Below, in pieces: positions 32,597 through 37,233 of a stretch of DNA of 37,233 bases. This DNA comes from Phycisphaerales bacterium (GTDB taxonomy: Bacteria > Planctomycetota > Phycisphaerae > Phycisphaerales > UBA1924), in NCBI GenBank assembly GCA_027083355.1, contig JALWOY010000217.1:1-37233 (forward strand), read 5' to 3'. The notes beneath the pieces were generated by a model. That model did no database searches. It was not told the DNA's origin and saw nothing but the letters and a program-made list of their open reading frames with translations. The position numbers and the translations under genes are program-made. Numbering within the stretch: position 1 is the stretch's first letter; each line of letters opens with the position of its first letter.

Positions 32597-35500
32597 ATGA
32601 GGAGCCGAAACCATCATCCGGGCAGCCGTCGCGGCAGCGCGCTGATCATCACGGTCGGCACGCTCGCGCTCATCGCGGTGTTCGCGGCGTTGTACGTCAC
32701 CCTGGGGCAGTCCGACACCCGCATGGCCGAGACCTCCGACCACAACGCGGACGTGTCCCGTGTCGAGGACCAGATCGCGGAATACATCGCCGGGGTCGTC
32801 GGGGCCGACCGGCTCGACGTGACCGTGGACACGATGACGGATGCTCAAGACGAGGTCGGCCCGTACTTCGATCCCTCGGGCACGCCGGTCCCGCCGGATG
32901 AGGCCCGCCGCCAACGGTTCGTGCGCGAGGCGACGGACTACCCCTACACGGATTACACGTTTAAGAGCATCTTCTCGACGAACCCGCTGTTCGACGCGAC
33001 GCAGTACGCCAATATGCCCGCCGCGCTGGCCGGCAGCGCCCCGGAGCAGCTCTCGCTCGCCGCCGAGCGGTTCCGGTTCAACCCCACGGGCAACCACCCC
33101 GTGATGCTCGATCTGCCGGGCGACTCGCTCTCGCTCGACACCCAGCCGGACGCCGTGCGTGATTACCGCGTCGCCTCCGACCCCTGGCTGGCGTCCAGCG
33201 AGCCGACGTTCCTCGGTCGGCCCGAGACCGGCCTGGCGATCGACCAGCGTCTTTTCTCGCTCTACGCGTCGCAGACCTCGCCCACCAACGGCGCTCTGCA
33301 GGACGAGTTCCACTATCTCGACAACCGCGACTGGCGGCAGATCTCCAACCTCGCCCCCGACGGGCTGAGCGTCAACCTGTTCAATCTCCGGGGAAACTTC
33401 GAGGCCGAACCCGGGCTCGGCGTCGACGCCGACGGCCGGTTCCGCATGAGCGAGAACCGCACGCTGCTGTCGCTGGACGACCCGGACAAGGACAACCCCG
33501 ATCGTCTCGGGCTCCGCCTGCGCGCTTCCGACCGCCTGCCGATCGACCCCGACGGCACCGTCGTCAACAGCTTCCTCGACCTGAACGACCCGACGGCGTT
33601 CGCCATCCGCAACACGCCGGCGTGGTGGACGATGAACCAGCGGTTCATGTATTTCCCCGCCGACCCGTCTTTTCCCGTGCTCGGCCGGCCCGACACGGCG
33701 ACGCAACAGATCGACTCGAATCTCGGCTCGCTGGTCGTGCAGACTTGGGATACGCCCGACTATCCCGATTACCAATACGCCGACGCCGACGGCGACGGGT
33801 TCTACGACTCCCGCTGGTTCGAGCTGACCGATTCCACGATGGGCTTCCTCGGTTCGACGAACCTGCTCGACAACGACACGGACATGCGGTTCTTCGTCGC
33901 CGCCCGCGTGGTCGACCTGTCCGCCCGCGTCAACGTCAACTCGGCGACGGATTCGCTTGTCCCGCCGACGAGCAAGGTGCCCGCGGGCGCCACCCCGGCC
34001 GAGATCGACCTACGCCGCCTGCTCACGATGCAGGACCCGGCCGTGCGCTACCGCCCCGTGTTCGAGAACGTTGAGAGCAACCCGATCAACTCGGGCTTCC
34101 AGCGTCTCAGCCTGGCGCACATCGAACCCCTCCCGTTCGATCAGCGGCAGAATTACCCCGACAACAGCAACCGCCTCGTCGCGGCGGACTACTCGAACTA
34201 CATCACGGCCAACGCACCCGGCACGTTTTTCCTCGACATCAACAACCAGAACGCAACGGCTGTGGAAACGGGCCGATATGCCTACGACGCGATCCGGCGT
34301 GAGATCCAGGGCAACTCGCTTGCACTCCCGGCCGACGCGACGAACCTCCGCGCGGCGGCATCGGGCACACCGCTCCGCGATACCACGCCGTTCGAGTATT
34401 TCGATTTCAAGCCCGCGGTCCAGGGCGTGATGGCCGCGCCCGACATCGCCCAGCTCGGCCGTATGCCCCGCTGGCGGCGCGACTACTGGCACGCCGTCGG
34501 CGGCGCGAACATCGCCGACCCCGGCGACCCGCCGATCTCCGCGTTCGGCCTCGGCGACCGCCTCTTCGGGCTCGACGACCTCTCCGAACTGCTCACCTTC
34601 AACGGCGTCAACGACGACACCACGCTCAGCCGCCTCGAGCGCGTCACCCAGGGACGGTTCGAGAACACAGGCTCCGATCTCGCCGGCTCGCTGCTCCGCT
34701 TCGGTCCGCTCCGCGCCAACCGGCCCACGGCCCTCGAACGCACCGGCCACGACAACCAGGTCAACCGCGAGAGCGCATTCACCTCCCCGAGCCCCGCCGG
34801 CGACGGCCTGATCGACAACGAGTCGATGGCCCTCGCCGCCCTCGACGTCCGCCGCCGTCTTACCACGATCAGCGGCGCCGCTCCGCTCCGCTCGCGGATC
34901 GTTGAAGATGTCAACCACGACGGCGTGCTGTCCGACGACGAGCGCCGGCTGACCGACGCCGACGCCCGGCTCGATCTGGTCTTCGACGCGGACGACCCGG
35001 CCACGCTGTTCGCGCTCTACGCCGACGCCCTCGCCCCCTACGCCGAGGCCGACGACACGTGGAACTTCGACCCCGAGGGCGAGCCCCCCCTTACACTTCC
35101 GTCATCACCGTACAACCGCATGCGCACGCTCGCCTACGGCTACCGCGGCAGCGAGCTCGCCCTGCGCCTCTCGGCCCACCTCGCCGTCAACATGGCCGAC
35201 ATGAACGACGAGGACGACACCCCATCGGCCTACACCGTCCTCGCCATGGCCGACGCCCAGTCCAACGACATCCGGGGCGATCTCGACCGCGACTGGCCCA
35301 CAACCCTCAACGAGAACGACCCGCTGCACTGGTGGGCCGACGGCAAACAGTTCGACCTCGGCGATGAGAAACTCGCCCCGACCGCCGCGGACCTGTCCGG
35401 CGGGGTCGCGTCGGACTATTCCCGCCTCGCCTACAACGTCTACGGCGTCGAGCCCCAGCCGTTCATCACCGAGGTCGCCGTGCTCACGATGTACAGCGAC

Positions 35501-37233
35501 ACGCCGCAGTCAGCCATCACCGGCCTGGCGGACAACGGTTTCGACGGCGTCCCCCTCGCCGAGGACGAATCCGTCGGCGACCACCCCGGCAACAACGAGA
35601 ACTGGTGGGGCCTCGGCGCTATCCAGGGCCAGACCGGGGGCGACGACGACCTCGAACAGGACGACGTCACCGTTCGCACCGACATCTCGCCCGAGAACCC
35701 GGACCTCGTGATGCATGTGCTCGCGGTCCAGCTGACCAACCCGTTCGACGTGCCCATCCGGCTCAGCGGCGAGGACACCGACAACGCCAACGACGGCGGG
35801 GCGCTCAACTCCAACGGCAACAAGATCGAGGACGCCAAGTTCTACCTCGAATTCAACGGCCACTTCTTCCCGCTGGCGGAATATTTCGAGCGCGACCCCG
35901 ACATCAACCCCGCCACGGACGCACCGTTCACCACCGACGGCCCACGGGCGGCCAACCGCCTCTACGCCGTCACGCTCGAACCCGGCGAATCGCGCGTGTT
36001 CTACGTTTCTTCCCACCCGTGGGTCGAGGGCATGAACCTCCGGTGGATCGCCATCGACAAGGTGTACGGCAATCCCGTGCCCGGAAACTTCAACGGCATC
36101 TTCCAGGAGCCCCTGCCGGACATGTCCAACCGGAACCCCTTCGAGGAGTTCCTCGCCACCCAGTTCACCGTCACCGACGCCGCCGGCCGACCCATGGTCC
36201 GCGACAACCAGTTCGACGCCCGAGGCCCCGTCCGGCTCGTCGAGTTCAACCCGGTCGACGGCTCGCTCGCGAACGCCGGTATGTCCGAGAGCAACGGCGG
36301 CACGTTCATCGATTTCCTCCGCACGAGCCTCGCCTTCCGCGATCCGGGTAACGACGAGGCGTGGGACCGCATGCGGCAGGAGGTCCGCCTGTGGCGCAAA
36401 CTGACCGTCGATGATTCGTCGGCCTTCAACCCGACCAACGCCGAGGACACGGACTACGACACGTCCAATCCCAACGACGCCGGCGTGAACTCGGGGATCA
36501 ACTGGATCGAGAACGACCTGCTCGTTGACCGCATGCGCGACCCGCTGCTGCCGCGTGAGTACACCACGGGCGAGCAGCGTTCGACGCTCGACTACGCCGT
36601 CTACGACCACACCAGCATCACGGGCCGGGGCGCGACGAGTTTCTACAGAACGTGGAACGACATCGTCAATCCCTCCGGCACGATCACGTCGGAATGGAAC
36701 ACGGCCCAGACGCAGACCATCCCGCTGACCACCGCGACGGACGACGCCTCCGGTGCGTGGTCGAACACCAACCAGGGCCTCACCTTCGTCCGCTTCGCCG
36801 GGTATCGCCGGCCCGACCACCTCTCCCGGACGAACGCCGGCGATCTGGAACCCGTCCTCGACGAAACGGGTGAACGCGCCCTCCGCGGCCTGCTCCCGGC
36901 GTGGTGCGTCGAGGCGGTCGATACCAACTACAACATCATCACCCCCATCGAATCCGGCTTCGACCCCGACAACGACAACGACGGCGCCGCCGACGAACCC
37001 TCGCTCGCCAACGGGGCCCTCGAATCGATCGAGAACGTCACCATCAACGGCGAGAAGTTCGGCTACAACGGCTCGCTCAACGGCGGCGGCACCGGCTCGC
37101 CCCGCCCCGGCGGCGACCTGCCCCCGTTCTTCTCCAAGATCTTCCGCAAGACCCTCGTCGACACCATCCCCCAGACCGAGCTCAACCCGGCCAACGTCAA
37201 CTACATCATCCCCGACACCCCCCTCATCCCCAC
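32597..37233 (+). CDS. Giant GspK-like pseudopilin, 3' end outside the window
   Basis: The frame is open from here to the right edge with no stop, at least 1,545 residues. N terminus: RRG/SALIITVGTLALIAVFAALYV, read in parts, with no Glu at +5, as in GspK. About residue 440 the stretch VVDLSARVNVNSAT recalls the conserved GspK D-x-x-G-(K/R)-(I/V)-N-(L/V)-N-(T/S)-A motif. GspK proteins normally have 300-350 aa. Asp-rich, calcium-loop-like segments are DADADGDGFYDSRW (near 396), VEDVNHDGVLSDDE (near 772) and DPDNDNDGAADEP (near 1456). ATG 32597 is chosen for GAGGAGG at 32584-32590 with 6-nt spacing; the in-frame ATG 32546 has none. The true C terminus is not visible. Probably the tip component of the pseudopilus or its exported cargo. 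Confidence 0.83.
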   Translation, partial: MRSRNHHPGSRRGSALIITVGTLALIAVFAALYVTLGQSDTRMAETSDHNADVSRVEDQIAEYIAGVVGADRLDVTVDTMTDAQDEVGPYFDPSGTPVPPDEARRQRFVREATDYPYTDYTFKSIFSTNPLFDATQYANMPAALAGSAPEQLSLAAERFRFNPTGNHPVMLDLPGDSLSLDTQPDAVRDYRVASDPWLASSEPTFLGRPETGLAIDQRLFSLYASQTSPTNGALQDEFHYLDNRDWRQISNLAPDGLSVNLFNLRGNFEAEPGLGVDADGRFRMSENRTLLSLDDPDKDNPDRLGLRLRASDRLPIDPDGTVVNSFLDLNDPTAFAIRNTPAWWTMNQRFMYFPADPSFPVLGRPDTATQQIDSNLGSLVVQTWDTPDYPDYQYADADGDGFYDSRWFELTDSTMGFLGSTNLLDNDTDMRFFVAARVVDLSARVNVNSATDSLVPPTSKVPAGATPAEIDLRRLLTMQDPAVRYRPVFENVESNPINSGFQRLSLAHIEPLPFDQRQNYPDNSNRLVAADYSNYITANAPGTFFLDINNQNATAVETGRYAYDAIRREIQGNSLALPADATNLRAAASGTPLRDTTPFEYFDFKPAVQGVMAAPDIAQLGRMPRWRRDYWHAVGGANIADPGDPPISAFGLGDRLFGLDDLSELLTFNGVNDDTTLSRLERVTQGRFENTGSDLAGSLLRFGPLRANRPTALERTGHDNQVNRESAFTSPSPAGDGLIDNESMALAALDVRRRLTTISGAAPLRSRIVEDVNHDGVLSDDERRLTDADARLDLVFDADDPATLFALYADALAPYAEADDTWNFDPEGEPPLTLPSSPYNRMRTLAYGYRGSELALRLSAHLAVNMADMNDEDDTPSAYTVLAMADAQSNDIRGDLDRDWPTTLNENDPLHWWADGKQFDLGDEKLAPTAADLSGGVASDYSRLAYNVYGVEPQPFITEVAVLTMYSDTPQSAITGLADNGFDGVPLAEDESVGDHPGNNENWWGLGAIQGQTGGDDDLEQDDVTVRTDISPENPDLVMHVLAVQLTNPFDVPIRLSGEDTDNANDGGALNSNGNKIEDAKFYLEFNGHFFPLAEYFERDPDINPATDAPFTTDGPRAANRLYAVTLEPGESRVFYVSSHPWVEGMNLRWIAIDKVYGNPVPGNFNGIFQEPLPDMSNRNPFEEFLATQFTVTDAAGRPMVRDNQFDARGPVRLVEFNPVDGSLANAGMSESNGGTFIDFLRTSLAFRDPGNDEAWDRMRQEVRLWRKLTVDDSSAFNPTNAEDTDYDTSNPNDAGVNSGINWIENDLLVDRMRDPLLPREYTTGEQRSTLDYAVYDHTSITGRGATSFYRTWNDIVNPSGTITSEWNTAQTQTIPLTTATDDASGAWSNTNQGLTFVRFAGYRRPDHLSRTNAGDLEPVLDETGERALRGLLPAWCVEAVDTNYNIITPIESGFDPDNDNDGAADEPSLANGALESIENVTINGEKFGYNGSLNGGGTGSPRPGGDLPPFFSKIFRKTLVDTIPQTELNPANVNYIIPDTPLIP

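Overview
The window is a high-GC bacterial chromosome segment. It is probably from a planctomycete, most likely of the Phycisphaerae type. The reasons are the gene content (very large pseudopilin-like proteins, two GspE/PilB-type ATPases around a PilT), GC-rich codon use, and intergenic spaces littered with short perfect palindromes of the kind common in planctomycete genomes. No rRNA, tRNA, CRISPR array, phage or insertion sequence was seen. The taxonomic call is inference from style, not from a marker gene.

Left part (1-8123, mostly + strand): a repeat-rich leader region, an M20 metallodipeptidase, a small membrane protein on the - strand, and a likely operon. The operon holds a large exported two-TM protein, an ABC-type ATPase, and a prolyl-oligopeptidase (S9A) whose start overlaps the ATPase stop by 4 nt. 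Middle-left (8328-12132, all - strand): a small zinc-ribbon membrane protein, citrate synthase, tryptophan synthase beta with a basic C-terminal tail, and RecX. Middle (12446-16285, + strand): 3-hydroxybutyryl-CoA dehydrogenase, a saccharopine-dehydrogenase-like reductase, a GNAT acetyltransferase, a Fur/PerR-like regulator and a PilZ-domain protein. The PilZ ribosome binding site lies inside a perfect 12-bp inverted repeat. Then a - strand run (20210 down to 16387): a stand-alone CoaB ligase, a fusion of an RluA-type pseudouridine synthase with a SAM methyltransferase, and a CstB-like persulfide dioxygenase/rhodanese.

Right part (20425-37233, + strand, open at the right edge): a type IV pilus / type II secretion-like assembly locus. 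In order it has a GspE/PilB ATPase, PilT, a second GspE/PilB ATPase, GspF/PilC, four class III prepilin-like proteins of 403-675 aa and a giant GspK-like protein (more than 1,540 aa, no stop inside the window). The last three prepilin starts overlap the preceding stop by 4 nt, so they are probably translationally coupled. Both assembly ATPases start with tandem 24-residue motifs separated by 5 residues, the pattern of the c-di-GMP-binding MshEN domain. With the PilZ gene this suggests c-di-GMP input into an unusual secretion or pilus machine whose pseudopilins carry long exported domains with Asp-rich, calcium-binding-like loops. No secretin, GspL/M or prepilin peptidase is in view; they may lie beyond the right edge.
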